A stretch of DNA of 64,000 bases, taken from assembly GCA_900551115.1 (NCBI GenBank), contig URUY01000007.1:62001-126000 (forward strand). The letters run 5' to 3'. Shown here one piece after another: positions 24,124-32,944 of this stretch. The notes under the pieces were generated by a model, which saw only the letters and a list, made by a program, of their open reading frames with translations, searched no databases and had not been told where the DNA came from. The translations under genes and the position numbers were made by a program. Each line of letters begins with the position of its first letter. The first letter of the stretch is position 1. This DNA comes from an uncultured Lachnospiraceae bacterium (lineage in GTDB: Bacteria > Bacillota > Clostridia > Lachnospirales > Lachnospiraceae).

Positions 24124-25476
24124 TTATATAACACGCTTCCTGCTCCATCTGCCTGTTTTATACCAGATAAAGGATATGATAAAGTTGACGCCCCAGCCTA
24201 TGGGAACAGCCCACCAAACCGCCGCCACGCCTGCAGCGGGAGCTAACAGATTTGCCAGAAAAACCCGTATAAACAAATTGACCAGATTGGCCGCCATGTA
24301 CATGCCCACATCTCCTGCGCCTCTTAAGACGCCGTCCGTTACCGCCTTGGCTCCTATGAGTACAAAGAACCAGCTGATGAAGGTCATGTAACTGCTGCCG
24401 GTTTCGTAAGCATCAAGCCCGCCGTCTCCTTTCAAAAAGGCCTGTATCATGCTTTCATGGAACAGCTGCAGTATGACGCAGATAATAACCGCAAACACCG
24501 CTATCATGAGAAATCCTGCATGATAGCCTTTTTTTACCCGTTTTTGCTGTCCTGCTCCCAGATTCTGGGCCGTAAAGGTAGAGACTGCATTTCCTGTTGC
24601 TATCATCGGTACCACGCAGATGGACTCAATCCGCATACCTGCAGAATAGCCTGCCAAAACGGAAGAACCGAAACCGTTTACGACTGACTGCACCAACAGC
24701 ATGCCGATACTGACTATGGATTGCTGCACAATGGAAGGTACGGCAATTTTAGTCCCCCGAAAAAGCATGTCCCTGTCATAGATTTTCACCTTTTCCTTAT
24801 CCGTCTGATAGTACCTTAAAATCCGCATCAGAATACAAAAGGAAATCACTGCGGAAATCCCCTGGGCAATGACAGTAGCCACCGCTACGCCCGCCACTCC
24901 CATATGCAGGCTCCTTACCATATATAAATCCAGAAAAACATTTAATACGGAAGAAAAAATTAAAAGGAAAAGCGGAATTTTTGATTTTCCCAATGCATTA
25001 AACATGGCAGAAAGAATATTATACATAAACAGAAAGGGAAGGCCGCAGAAATAAATTTCCAGATACAGCACCGCCTCTTCTAAAACATTATCCGGCGTCT
25101 TTAAGGAAATCAGTATTGTCCTATTGAACAGATAACCGAAAACTGCCAAAAGGATGCTGACAGAAAGAAAACTGATAAGCGCCGTATAAATACTGGTTTT
25201 CATATTGCCGTATTCCTCTGCGCCCAAGTACTGGCTTGTAATAACAGACGCGCCGATACCGCCGCCTATGGCAATCATAATAAATACCGTAGTCAGAGAA
25301 TAAGAAGCACCTACCGCTGCCAAAGCATCCTCTCCCACATATTTTCCCACTATCATAGAATCCGCCATATTATAAAACTGCTGGAACAGATTGCCCAGTA
25401 TCATCGGCAGTGCAAAGAAAAATAGAGTCCTTCCGGGCTTTCCCGTAAGCATATCCTGTTTTTTTGTCTGATTCAT
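24124..25476 (-). CDS. MATE family efflux transporter
   Basis: A 450-residue pump with 12 predicted helices in two halves. The opening PGRTLFFFALPMILGNLFQQFYNMADSM-type segment and the QYLGAEEYGNMK loop are typical of the NorM/DinF-like MATE branch in Clostridia. It should export cationic compounds using a Na+ or H+ gradient; the substrate is unknown. It converges on the DUF5050 gene with only 17 bp between stops, where a short palindrome (24110-24121) may separate the transcripts. Confidence 0.92.
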   Translation of the reverse strand: MNQTKKQDMLTGKPGRTLFFFALPMILGNLFQQFYNMADSMIVGKYVGEDALAAVGASYSLTTVFIMIAIGGGIGASVITSQYLGAEEYGNMKTSIYTALISFLSVSILLAVFGYLFNRTILISLKTPDNVLEEAVLYLEIYFCGLPFLFMYNILSAMFNALGKSKIPLFLLIFSSVLNVFLDLYMVRSLHMGVAGVAVATVIAQGISAVISFCILMRILRYYQTDKEKVKIYDRDMLFRGTKIAVPSIVQQSIVSIGMLLVQSVVNGFGSSVLAGYSAGMRIESICVVPMIATGNAVSTFTAQNLGAGQQKRVKKGYHAGFLMIAVFAVIICVILQLFHESMIQAFLKGDGGLDAYETGSSYMTFISWFFVLIGAKAVTDGVLRGAGDVGMYMAANLVNLFIRVFLANLLAPAAGVAAVWWAVPIGWGVNFIISFIWYKTGRWSRKRVI

Positions 25477-25561
25477 CCTGTGTTTAACCGTACCTTTCCT
25501 ACTTCTAATTTGTATTGTAATACCATACTATATTCTTACCACTTTTTCTGATATTTTTCTA

Positions 25562-25591
25562 TTGACAATTTACCCATATCATGGTTATATA
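25562..25591 (+). promoter_or_regulatory. Promoter of the zinc/cadmium ATPase
   Basis: TTGACA (25562-25567) and TATATA (25586-25591) are separated by 18 bp; the operator begins 3 bp beyond the -10. Confidence 0.75.
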
Positions 25592-25593
25592 TA

Positions 25594-25615
25594 CATATGA
25601 ACAGTTATTCATATG
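25594..25615 (+). promoter_or_regulatory. SmtB/CzrA-type ArsR operator
   Basis: CATATGAA (25594-25601), a 6-bp spacer, TTCATATG (25608-25615): a perfect inverted repeat of the kind bound by zinc-sensing ArsR proteins. Its position over the transcription start means apo-repressor would block the ATPase gene and metal would release it. The likely repressor is the ArsR gene at 28506-28856. Confidence 0.85.
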
Positions 25616-25729
25616 TTCATCAATGGAGACATATCGAGAAATGACGGTGATTGCCGCTTTCATATAAGACAACTGCCTCCAGAAATTTTACAGTCACTAA
25701 AATAATCTTATCACGAAAGGATTTATCTT

Positions 25730-28012
25730 ATGATCCCAAAACCTTTTCAATCAAAAAAACAAAATACCTGCTGCGTTCCTAAACAGGAGCAGGAACATGA
25801 GACACATACGGCGCATACTCACGACTGCTGCGGACAGGAACATGAAGAACATGCTCCCGGCTGCTGCTGCGGGCAGGAACACGAAGAGCATGCTCACGGG
25901 GAATCCTGCAAGGACGCCGGCAATGCCCCTGTCCGCACCTATATCGTTGAAAATCTGGACTGTGCCAACTGTGCTGCCAAAATAGAACGCAGGATACAGT
26001 CCCTGCCCGGGGTGGAATACGCTTCCCTTACCTTTGCCACAAAGCAGCTTAAGGTAGCAGCCATGGACCATGAAACCCTGCTGCCTCTGATAAAGGAAGC
26101 ATGCCTCTCCATTGAACCGGATGTGACTGTTATTCCAAAAGAGCTATCCGAAAAAAAACCGGCAGGTGATGAAGAAGAAGGCAGAAAGGATTTGCTGAAT
26201 ATTGCGGCAGGCGCAGTTTTGTTTGCCGGCGGTATTGCCGTCACTTCCTTCTTCCCTATTCTTTCCACTGCCCTGCTTGTAGCTGCCTATCTGGTACTGG
26301 GTCTGCACATTATACTGACTGCCATCCGTAATATTTTTAAAGGAAATCTGTTTGATGAAAACTTTTTGATGAGTATTGCCACCATCGGTGCCTTTGCCAT
26401 CGGAGAATATCCCGAGGCGGTAGGCGTTATGCTCTTTTACCGGGTGGGCGAATGGTTTGAGCATAAAGCCGTAGCCAAAAGCCGCAGCCAGATTATGGAC
26501 GCTTTGGATATGCGCCCTGAAACAGTAAACCTGATACAGGGAAGCAAGATAAGCATCATCCCTGCCGAAAATGCAAAAGCAGGCGATATCCTGCTGGTAC
26601 GGCCCGGTGACCGTATTCCTTTAGACGGCTCCATCCTTTCCGGTGAAAGCCAGCTGGATACCTCCCCCATCACCGGCGAACCGGTCCCGGTAAGCATCTT
26701 TCCGGGAAGCAGTGTGCTATCCGGCTGTGTGAATATTTCCGGCGTTGTAAAGCTTAAAGTAGAAAAGCCGCTTTCTGAATCCATGGTTACCCGTATTTTG
26801 GATTCCGTGGAAAATGCCGCGGCAAGCAAACCTAAAATTGACCGTTTCATCACCCGTTTTTCAAAAATCTATACACCGTTTGTTGTAGTTTTGGCACTTT
26901 GTACCGCTATTCTGCCTTCCCTTGTTACCGGAGACTGGAATACATGGATATATACCGCTTTAACCTTTTTGGTAATAAGCTGTCCCTGTGCGCTTGTTTT
27001 AAGCGTTCCCCTTGCCTTTTTCTCCGGTATAGGCGCAGGCTCCAGGCAGGGAATTCTGTTTAAGGGCGGTCTTTCACTTGAGGCCCTTAAAAATGTAAAG
27101 GCAGTCGTCATGGACAAAACCGGTACCATTACAAAAGGAAATTTCGTGGTGCAAAACGTGCTGCCCGCTTCGGAAGACCTTTCCGAAAAAGAGCTGTTAG
27201 CCCTTGCCGCTGCCTGTGAAGCCGCCTCCACACACCCCATTGGCTTAAGCATCTGCGAAGCTGCCCGGGTTCAGAACCTGCCTATAGAAAAAGAAGGCTC
27301 CATTACCGAAATATCCGGCCACGGCATCAGGCTTACTGCAACAGACGGCAGCATTCTCTGCGGCAACAAAAAGCTGTTGACGGACGAAGGGGTGGATATT
27401 TCCTCTTATACTCCCTCTGCCTACGGAACCGAAGTGCTTCTTGCAAAAGACGGCAGCTATATAGGCAGCCTGGTGATTGCCGATACCATTAAGGAAGAGG
27501 CTGCTTCTGCCATAAAAATGCTGAAAAAAGAGGGGCTTATGACAGCCATGCTGACCGGTGATGCGCCTGAGAGTGCCAAAGCCGTTGCAGAAAAAACAGG
27601 AATTGATGAAGTATATGCAAGGCTGCTGCCTGCCGATAAGCTTCAAAAGCTCACGGAAATACGCAATACCCGCGGCGCCGTTATGTTTGTAGGCGATGGC
27701 ATCAATGATGCGCCGGTGCTTGCCGGTGCAGATGTGGGTGCTGCCATGGGAAGCGGGGCGGATGCTGCTATTGAAGCAGCAGATGTAGTATTCATGACCT
27801 CCAGCGTAAACGCCATTCCCGCTTCTGTCAGGATAGCAAAGGCTACGGGCCGCATTGCAAAGCAAAATGTTATTTTTGCCCTTGCCATAAAAGCCCTTGT
27901 GATGATTTTAGGCCTTACAGGAGACGCCTCCATGTGGCTTGCCGTATTTGCCGATACCGGTGTTGCCATGCTCTGTATCTTAAATTCCATTCGGATTCTG
28001 TATAAAAAGTAA
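25730..28012 (+). CDS. cadA: Zinc/cadmium-exporting P1B-type ATPase
   Basis: A 760-residue heavy-metal pump. The N-terminus is His/Cys-rich (HTAHTHDCCGQEHEEH and GCCCGQEHEEHAHG) and is followed by one HMA domain with the CxxC in ENLDCANCAAK (about residues 74-84). The core has the TGE loop (SPITGEPVPV), the ion-binding SCPCALVLS, the phosphorylated Asp in DKTGTITKG, the STHPIG His-Pro motif and GDGINDAPVL. The Lys in AIKALVMILG and the FADTG in the last helices indicate the P1B-2 (Zn, Cd, Pb) class and not copper. An ArsR operator overlaps its promoter. Confidence 0.94.
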   Translation: MIPKPFQSKKQNTCCVPKQEQEHETHTAHTHDCCGQEHEEHAPGCCCGQEHEEHAHGESCKDAGNAPVRTYIVENLDCANCAAKIERRIQSLPGVEYASLTFATKQLKVAAMDHETLLPLIKEACLSIEPDVTVIPKELSEKKPAGDEEEGRKDLLNIAAGAVLFAGGIAVTSFFPILSTALLVAAYLVLGLHIILTAIRNIFKGNLFDENFLMSIATIGAFAIGEYPEAVGVMLFYRVGEWFEHKAVAKSRSQIMDALDMRPETVNLIQGSKISIIPAENAKAGDILLVRPGDRIPLDGSILSGESQLDTSPITGEPVPVSIFPGSSVLSGCVNISGVVKLKVEKPLSESMVTRILDSVENAAASKPKIDRFITRFSKIYTPFVVVLALCTAILPSLVTGDWNTWIYTALTFLVISCPCALVLSVPLAFFSGIGAGSRQGILFKGGLSLEALKNVKAVVMDKTGTITKGNFVVQNVLPASEDLSEKELLALAAACEAASTHPIGLSICEAARVQNLPIEKEGSITEISGHGIRLTATDGSILCGNKKLLTDEGVDISSYTPSAYGTEVLLAKDGSYIGSLVIADTIKEEAASAIKMLKKEGLMTAMLTGDAPESAKAVAEKTGIDEVYARLLPADKLQKLTEIRNTRGAVMFVGDGINDAPVLAGADVGAAMGSGADAAIEAADVVFMTSSVNAIPASVRIAKATGRIAKQNVIFALAIKALVMILGLTGDASMWLAVFADTGVAMLCILNSIRILYKK

Positions 28013-28054
28013 GACTTACGTTTTATCGTACGGAATCTGCATTTGTCAGAAATA

Positions 28055-28098
28055 AAACGCAGCATATGATATCTTTACAGGTATCATGCGCTGCGTTT
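28055..28098 (+). terminator. Terminator between cadA and the DUF4190 gene
   Basis: AAACGCAGCATATGATAT pairs almost fully with 28081-28098 around a short loop. It is followed on the plus strand by CCGTTTTCTT and on the minus strand by an A/T-rich tail, so it may work in both directions. Confidence 0.75.
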
Positions 28099-28180
28099 CC
28101 GTTTTCTTACTTTTCTTATGGATTTTCTGTAAACAGGCTCTTTCCGTTCTTAATTTCACCCAAACTTCTGATAAGAAGCC

Positions 28181-28492
28181 TTAATAATACAACTGGCCGG
28201 TTGCTCCCAAATAAGCCCCTAACAGAGAATTAGCAAGCGTAAGTACCAAGGTAATGGCCGATGTAATGATTCCGGCTATAGCCATACCCCTTCCGCCCTT
28301 TTTCATCCCTACAATTCCCAGTACCAGTCCTGTGATGGAAACCGGAAATCCCAGTAAAGGAATACACCATGCCAAGAAACCACAGATACCAAGTACCATG
28401 GAAGCAATGGACAGGCCCTGCTTTTGCGGCTGTGGCTGATTCATCGGATACTGACCGGTATAATTAGGGTCATTGTTGTAGTAGTCACTCAT
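28181..28492 (-). CDS. DUF4190 domain membrane protein
   Basis: A 103-residue protein. An Asn/Gln/Pro/Tyr-rich N-terminus (residues 1-25, NQPQPQKQ) precedes two membrane helices (about 27-52 and 70-95) joined by the conserved GLVLGIVGMKKGGRGMAIAG turn of DUF4190. Function is unknown. It begins 13 bp downstream of the ArsR gene and shares its strand, so it is probably in the same transcript. Confidence 0.85.
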   Translation of the reverse strand: MSDYYNNDPNYTGQYPMNQPQPQKQGLSIASMVLGICGFLAWCIPLLGFPVSITGLVLGIVGMKKGGRGMAIAGIITSAITLVLTLANSLLGAYLGATGQLYY

Positions 28493-28505
28493 TTATACAT
28501 CCTCC

Positions 28506-28856
28506 TCATTCTTCTATATGGTCAAGCCCCTGGCTAAGTATCGTTACAATATGGCTGTCTGCAAGCGAATAAAAAATGGTCTTGCCTTCCCTCCGGTTCT
28601 TTACCAGAGCCATCTGCTTCAAAACCCGAAGCTGATGGGATATCGCCGACTGTGTCATCCCCAGTAAGCTGGCAATATCCAAAACACACATTTCCGAGCA
28701 TTTCAGCACATAAAGTATTTTAAGCCGGGTGGCATCGCCAAACACCTTAAAAAAATCTGCCAGATCCTGCATTTCTTCCTCCGGCGGCATAGTATCCGTT
28801 ATTTCCTTACGGGTGCTTTCATCCACATGGATGAATCCGTTCTGTGCCTGTTCCAT
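28506..28856 (-). CDS. ArsR/SmtB family zinc-responsive repressor
   Basis: A 116-residue winged-helix repressor. The DNA-reading region is LLGMTQSAISHQLRVLKQM with the wing KNRREGKTIFYSL. The alpha-5 site D-x-H-x10-H-x2-E is present in DSHIVTILSQGLDHIEE, exactly the zinc ligand spacing of SmtB, and the alpha-3 Cys-x2-Asp is present in MCVLDIA. The start at 28856 has AAGGAG upstream and lies 10 bp after the hydrolase stop. It probably represses cadA through the operator at 25594-25615 although it is encoded on the opposite strand downstream. Confidence 0.92.
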   Translation of the reverse strand: MEQAQNGFIHVDESTRKEITDTMPPEEEMQDLADFFKVFGDATRLKILYVLKCSEMCVLDIASLLGMTQSAISHQLRVLKQMALVKNRREGKTIFYSLADSHIVTILSQGLDHIEE

Positions 28857-28866
28857 GGCCGCTCCT

Positions 28867-29925
28867 TTACTCCTGCAATACACTGACATATTTTACGGGA
28901 GTACGATATTTATAGTTTGAAATCTTAATTCCTGTCTTGGGACTGCTTGCATGGATTACTTTTCCGTCTCCGATATACATTGCCACATGATTGATGGTTC
29001 CGGCACTGTTGGCATAGAATATTAAATCACCGGGCTGAAGCTCCTCCGCTGTAATCTTTGTTCCCTCACCTGCCTGTGCCCTGGAAGAGTGTGACAGGGA
29101 AATGCCGAAATTTTTATATACTGCCAGCACAAAGCCGGAGCAGTCCGCTCCCTTTGTCAGGCTTGTGCCGCCCCATACATACGGATTCCCTAAAAACTGC
29201 TTTGCATATTCTGCAATATCTACACGCAAATCGGAAACACCCTGTCCGTAGAGCAGTTCACTCATGGTAACAGCCGTATCCAGTTTTTCCTCTACGGTAA
29301 CAAAATCGGCGGAAACATATGCTTCTTCCCCATCGATTAATACCTTAATCCAGTCATTCAGCACCTCTGCCACCTCAAGTTCCTCACCTAAGGGCACCTG
29401 TGTCAGCACTGCGCCGTCTAAGCTTGCATCATCCCGTACCTTAAGCGCATCTGCATTGACAACTGCTACCGTACGGATTAATTCCATGGCACGCATTTTC
29501 GCATCTGCACCTATATAAAGAAACTCCGTGCTTACATACCCTTCTACCTCTCCGGAAGTAATATGAGCCCAGCCGTCCGCTGTTACCTCCAGCACTTCAC
29601 AGGCACTGCCTTTAGGCATCTTACCTACCAGTTTGCCGCTTGTACCTGGTGTCTCACGGACATTTAAGTTACCGCTTTCCACATCGGCAATCCCCAAATT
29701 CGTATAGCCCCAAAAAGCGCCGTGGGAAGACTCCGCTGCCGCCAGGCACTCCTGTTCATCCAAAGTCATATTAAATAAAGAAGCTGCGCCGGCATAAGGT
29801 GTTACTTCAGAAACAGCCACCGTTCCTGCTGCCTTTGCCTCTATTTTTCCTTCCGCAGAACCTGCAAGCAGCATGCCTGCAGCACATATCGTCATAATTC
29901 GTACAATTTTTTTGTTTTTATTCAT
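28867..29925 (-). CDS. Secreted SH3-domain NlpC/P60 cell-wall hydrolase
   Basis: A 352-residue protein with a signal peptide (basic MNKNKK, hydrophobic core to about residue 25), two bacterial SH3 domains (about 80-145 and 155-220; NVRETPGTSGKLVGKMP and KVRDDASLDGAVLTQVP) and a C-terminal NlpC/P60 endopeptidase. The catalytic Cys is in GADCSGFVLAVY and the His in INHVAMYIGDG. It should cut gamma-D-Glu-diamino acid bonds in peptidoglycan. The ATG at 29925 is chosen over an in-frame TTG; GAAGGA lies upstream. It leads the transcript that contains the ArsR repressor. Confidence 0.93.
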   Translation of the reverse strand: MNKNKKIVRIMTICAAGMLLAGSAEGKIEAKAAGTVAVSEVTPYAGAASLFNMTLDEQECLAAAESSHGAFWGYTNLGIADVESGNLNVRETPGTSGKLVGKMPKGSACEVLEVTADGWAHITSGEVEGYVSTEFLYIGADAKMRAMELIRTVAVVNADALKVRDDASLDGAVLTQVPLGEELEVAEVLNDWIKVLIDGEEAYVSADFVTVEEKLDTAVTMSELLYGQGVSDLRVDIAEYAKQFLGNPYVWGGTSLTKGADCSGFVLAVYKNFGISLSHSSRAQAGEGTKITAEELQPGDLIFYANSAGTINHVAMYIGDGKVIHASSPKTGIKISNYKYRTPVKYVSVLQE

Positions 29926-30015
29926 GCTTCTATCCTTCAAATATATTCTTTTTCTATATTTATATGTAATGTATTTTCCCTGTAAGCTGATTTATTACAA
30001 AAATATTACGAACTT

Positions 30016-30045
30016 ATTATAACCATCTTCTTATAGCCCTGTCAA
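30016..30045 (-). promoter_or_regulatory. Strong sigma-A promoter of the NlpC/P60 gene
   Basis: On the minus strand perfect TTGACA (30040-30045), 18 bp, perfect TATAAT (30016-30021). The leader is about 80 nt. Confidence 0.88.
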
Positions 30046-30058
30046 CCAAAAACAAAAT

Positions 30059-30097
30059 TTTCCAAAAAGCAGCATACCTTAACGAAAGTATGCTGCT
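30059..30097 (-). terminator. Terminator overlapping the end of ribF
   Basis: On the minus strand AGCAGCATAC (30088-30097) pairs with GTATGCTGCT (30068-30077) and is followed by TTTTTGG. The 5' arm is formed by the last ribF codons and the TAA stop lies in the loop. Confidence 0.88.
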
Positions 30098-30999
30098 CCG
30101 GCTGCGATATCTTCCTGCATCTGTTTTTTCAGCGCTTCCATGCTTTCAAATTTCTGCTCCGGACGCTTAAACTCATACAGGCTTACTTTTATTTCTTCTC
30201 CGTAGGCGTCACCGTCATATCCATACAGATAGGTTTCTACCCCAAGCTGTTTCCTGCTTTCCAGAACAGTCGGCTTATATCCGATATTGCTGATGCCTTT
30301 GTAATACCTTCCGTCCATAGCAACCCCTGAATAGTATACGCCGCAGGGGGGGAGCAGCTTATTATCCGGCGGCAGCAGATTAACGGTGGGCATCCCTAAC
30401 GTCCTGCCGATATGGTTGCCGTGCTGCACAATACCGCTTACCATATATGGCATCCCCATCAGCTTTTCCACATAGGGCATATCCCCGGCTTCCAGTGCGC
30501 TCCTTACCAAAGTGGAACTGATTTCCTTCCCTTCTAAGGTTATTTTATCTATAATGCGTACTTTAAGCCTGCATACTGCCGCCATTGCACGCAAAAGCGC
30601 CGCATTGCCTGCTCCCTTTGCGCCAAAGGACAAATCCGTCCCCGCCGCCACGAGGCCTGCTTTCATTCTGCTGCAAAGGATTTCTGTTACAAATACCTGG
30701 GGCAGCATTGCCGCCGTCTTTTCGTTCATGGGAAATTCTATCAGGATGTCAATGCCCATACGTTCAAAAAGCGCTCTTTTTTCGTCTCGGGTAGTCAGCT
30801 CTTTTTCGTCTGCCTTTCCGAAAAAAACAGCGGGAGGGGGATCAAAGGTAAAAACGCACGCCTTTTTCCCTTTTGATTTTTCAGTCAGGATTTCCTCTAA
30901 AAGCCGCCTGTGCCCTATATGCACGCCGTCAAATTTTCCGATTGCCACTGCTGTTTCTTCTTTCAGATAAAAATCGGCAGTACCGGTAATAATCTCCAT
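30079..30999 (-). CDS. ribF: Bifunctional riboflavin kinase / FAD synthetase
   Basis: A 306-residue enzyme that makes FMN and then FAD. The N-terminal nucleotidyltransferase has IGKFDGVHIGHRRLL (about residues 21-35) and the SSTLVR signature (about 163-168). The C-terminal flavokinase has GRTLGMPTVNLLPP and GVYYSGVAMDGRYYKGISN. It ends the long rimP-infB-truB operon, starting 12 bp after truB. I saw no FMN riboswitch upstream. The transcript is stopped by a hairpin that uses its final codons. Confidence 0.95.
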   Translation of the reverse strand: MEIITGTADFYLKEETAVAIGKFDGVHIGHRRLLEEILTEKSKGKKACVFTFDPPPAVFFGKADEKELTTRDEKRALFERMGIDILIEFPMNEKTAAMLPQVFVTEILCSRMKAGLVAAGTDLSFGAKGAGNAALLRAMAAVCRLKVRIIDKITLEGKEISSTLVRSALEAGDMPYVEKLMGMPYMVSGIVQHGNHIGRTLGMPTVNLLPPDNKLLPPCGVYYSGVAMDGRYYKGISNIGYKPTVLESRKQLGVETYLYGYDGDAYGEEIKVSLYEFKRPEQKFESMEALKKQMQEDIAAGAAYFR

Positions 31000-31011
31000 G
31001 CAGTTTCCTCC

Positions 31012-31914
31012 CTAGTCTCCTAAAAACATCTTTTGGGGTACAAAGCGGCGTTCTGTTTCTTCGTATCTGTAAATGCCGAAAAAACGGCCTTCCTGATTGT
31101 ATACCTTTACCTCTTCACCGTTACAAAACAGCCGTCTTTCCAGAATCTGACGCAGATAAAAGCTGTTTCCGTTTTGTAAAAGCTTTACAAACGGCTCCGG
31201 TACATGCACAGCCGCAAGTTCCTCAAACATCTCATCCACCGGAATCAATACCTGATTTATTTTATCTTCATCCCTAAGCTTAGTAAGCTCTTCAAGCGTA
31301 ATTGCCGTATCTGCCGTAAAGCGTCCGGACTTTGTTCTTTTAAGGGAAACCATAGCGCCGCCGCAGCCGGCTTTTTCTCCGATATCGTGACAAAGAGTCC
31401 TGATATAGGTTCCTTTAGAACATGCTGCGCGAAAAGTCATTTCCGGCAGCTGCACACTGAGAACCTCTATTTCATGCAGCGTAACATTTCTTGGCTTCCG
31501 CTCTACCTCACGCCCCTGCCTTGCAAGCTCATACAGCCGTTTTCCGTCTATCTTTATAGCAGAATACATGGGCGGAATCTGCGCATACTCGCCGATAAAG
31601 GACGCGGCTATTTCCCGCGCCGCATCTTCTGTGACCGTTACTTCTTTTTCTTCCAAGACAGTACCCGACATGTCCTGCGTATCCGTCACCACGCCAAAAC
31701 GCATGCATGCGATATACTCCTTATCCCTGTCTGTCAGCATATCGCAAAGCCTTGTAGCGCTTCCCAAACATACAGGAAGTACCCCAACCGCATCCGGGTC
31801 CAGGGTACCTGTATGTCCTATCTTTTTCTGTTTTAAAATGCCTCTCATCTTTGCTACTACATCATGGGAGGTAAAGCCTTTTTCTTTATAGATATTGATA
31901 ACTCCGTTATACAT
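31012..31914 (-). CDS. truB: tRNA pseudouridine-55 synthase
   Basis: A 300-residue enzyme forming pseudouridine at U55 of the T-loop. The N-terminus INIYKEKGFTSHDVV and the catalytic motif GHTGTLDPDAVGVLPVC (Asp nucleophile) are intact, followed by KEYIACMRFGVVTDTQD. A C-terminal PUA-like region covers about residues 235-300. It stands between nrnA and ribF in the conserved infB-rbfA-nrnA-truB-ribF order. Confidence 0.96.
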   Translation of the reverse strand: MYNGVINIYKEKGFTSHDVVAKMRGILKQKKIGHTGTLDPDAVGVLPVCLGSATRLCDMLTDRDKEYIACMRFGVVTDTQDMSGTVLEEKEVTVTEDAAREIAASFIGEYAQIPPMYSAIKIDGKRLYELARQGREVERKPRNVTLHEIEVLSVQLPEMTFRAACSKGTYIRTLCHDIGEKAGCGGAMVSLKRTKSGRFTADTAITLEELTKLRDEDKINQVLIPVDEMFEELAAVHVPEPFVKLLQNGNSFYLRQILERRLFCNGEEVKVYNQEGRFFGIYRYEETERRFVPQKMFLGD

Positions 31915-31939
31915 TCTCTCTTTTCCTTATAACCGTTTC

Positions 31940-31987
31940 CGTTTTACTGCACAAAAAGGGGAGCGTTTAACTGCACAAAAAGACCTG
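31940..31987. repeat. 24-bp tandem duplication after the nrnA stop
   Basis: Units 31940-31963 and 31964-31987 share CGTTTWACTGCACAAAAAG. The pair starts 4 bp after the nrnA TAA. Confidence 0.7.
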
Positions 31988-31991
31988 GTAA

Positions 31992-32942
31992 TTACCTTTT
32001 AAGCTGTTCTGCTATATGCAGGGAAAGGTTGTTGATAACATCATGTACGGTTCCCTTCATGGTGCAGCCCGCTGCCCTCATATGGCCGCCGCCCCCGAAA
32101 AAGGAAGCCACCTTGGACACATCCACACACTCATTGGAACGCATACTCACCTTGTATTCCATCAGACCCGTTTCATACATAAAAATTGCGCAGTCTACGC
32201 CCTTTATGTTCCGAAGCTGGTTTACAATACCGTCCAAATCCGAAGGCACCACATTGTAAAAATCCATCATTTTTTTGTCCACACAGCTTACAATGCATCT
32301 GCCGCCCATAAAACGAAGGCTTTCCATCAGAGCCCGTCCCAAAATCTGATTCTGTAAATAGGTTTTCTGATAAAAGCTCTCTTCTATGATTTTGGAAAAA
32401 TTAAAGCCAAAACCTATCAGCTTTGCGGCAATCTCCAAGGTTCTTGGCGAAGTATTGGAATACTGGAATACACCGGTATCGTGAATCATGCCCGTATAAA
32501 GCGCCACCGCGATATCTTCATCCAAATATGCTTCTTCAAAGATGCCGTAAAGCACTTCCGCGGTAGAGCCCACATCAGGCTTTACTTCATTTACATCCCC
32601 GCAGCCGTTTTTATTACTGATATGGTGGTCTATATTAATCTTCTTTTTTGCATTTTTAAAAAAGCCCTCGGCCTTCCCCAATCTGTCGGCGGAGGTGTCA
32701 AGTGCAAAAAAAACATCAAAAATACCGTCAAAGACATACTCTGAATCAATCTCTTTTACATATTTAAGATGCTCAAAACAGGCAGGCGGCGTTTCTGAAA
32801 ACAGCTTAACTTCCGCCTCAGGGCAGAGCTTTTTTAAATACAGATACAGCGCCATGGAAGACCCGACGGCATCTCCGTCCGGCCTTATATGTGCGCTGAT
32901 GCCGATTTTCTTTGCGTTCGCACACTCCATTTTTAAATCCAT
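31992..32942 (-). CDS. nrnA: DHH-family oligoribonuclease / pAp phosphatase (NrnA)
   Basis: A 316-residue DHH-DHHA1 phosphoesterase. Motifs are HIRPDGDAVGSS, ALDTSADRLG, the name-giving DHH in NIDHHISNKNG, and the C-terminal DHHA1 GGGGHMRAAG. NrnA degrades nanoRNAs of two to five nucleotides and dephosphorylates pAp. Its position between rbfA and truB is conserved in Firmicutes. The gap to rbfA is 2 bp. Confidence 0.93.
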   Translation of the reverse strand: MDLKMECANAKKIGISAHIRPDGDAVGSSMALYLYLKKLCPEAEVKLFSETPPACFEHLKYVKEIDSEYVFDGIFDVFFALDTSADRLGKAEGFFKNAKKKINIDHHISNKNGCGDVNEVKPDVGSTAEVLYGIFEEAYLDEDIAVALYTGMIHDTGVFQYSNTSPRTLEIAAKLIGFGFNFSKIIEESFYQKTYLQNQILGRALMESLRFMGGRCIVSCVDKKMMDFYNVVPSDLDGIVNQLRNIKGVDCAIFMYETGLMEYKVSMRSNECVDVSKVASFFGGGGHMRAAGCTMKGTVHDVINNLSLHIAEQLKR

Positions 32943-32944
32943 GG

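Noticed and set aside
30998..31020. FMN riboswitch before ribF
   Set aside because: Only 12 bp separate truB and ribF, and no RFN-like structure is present upstream of the operon either.
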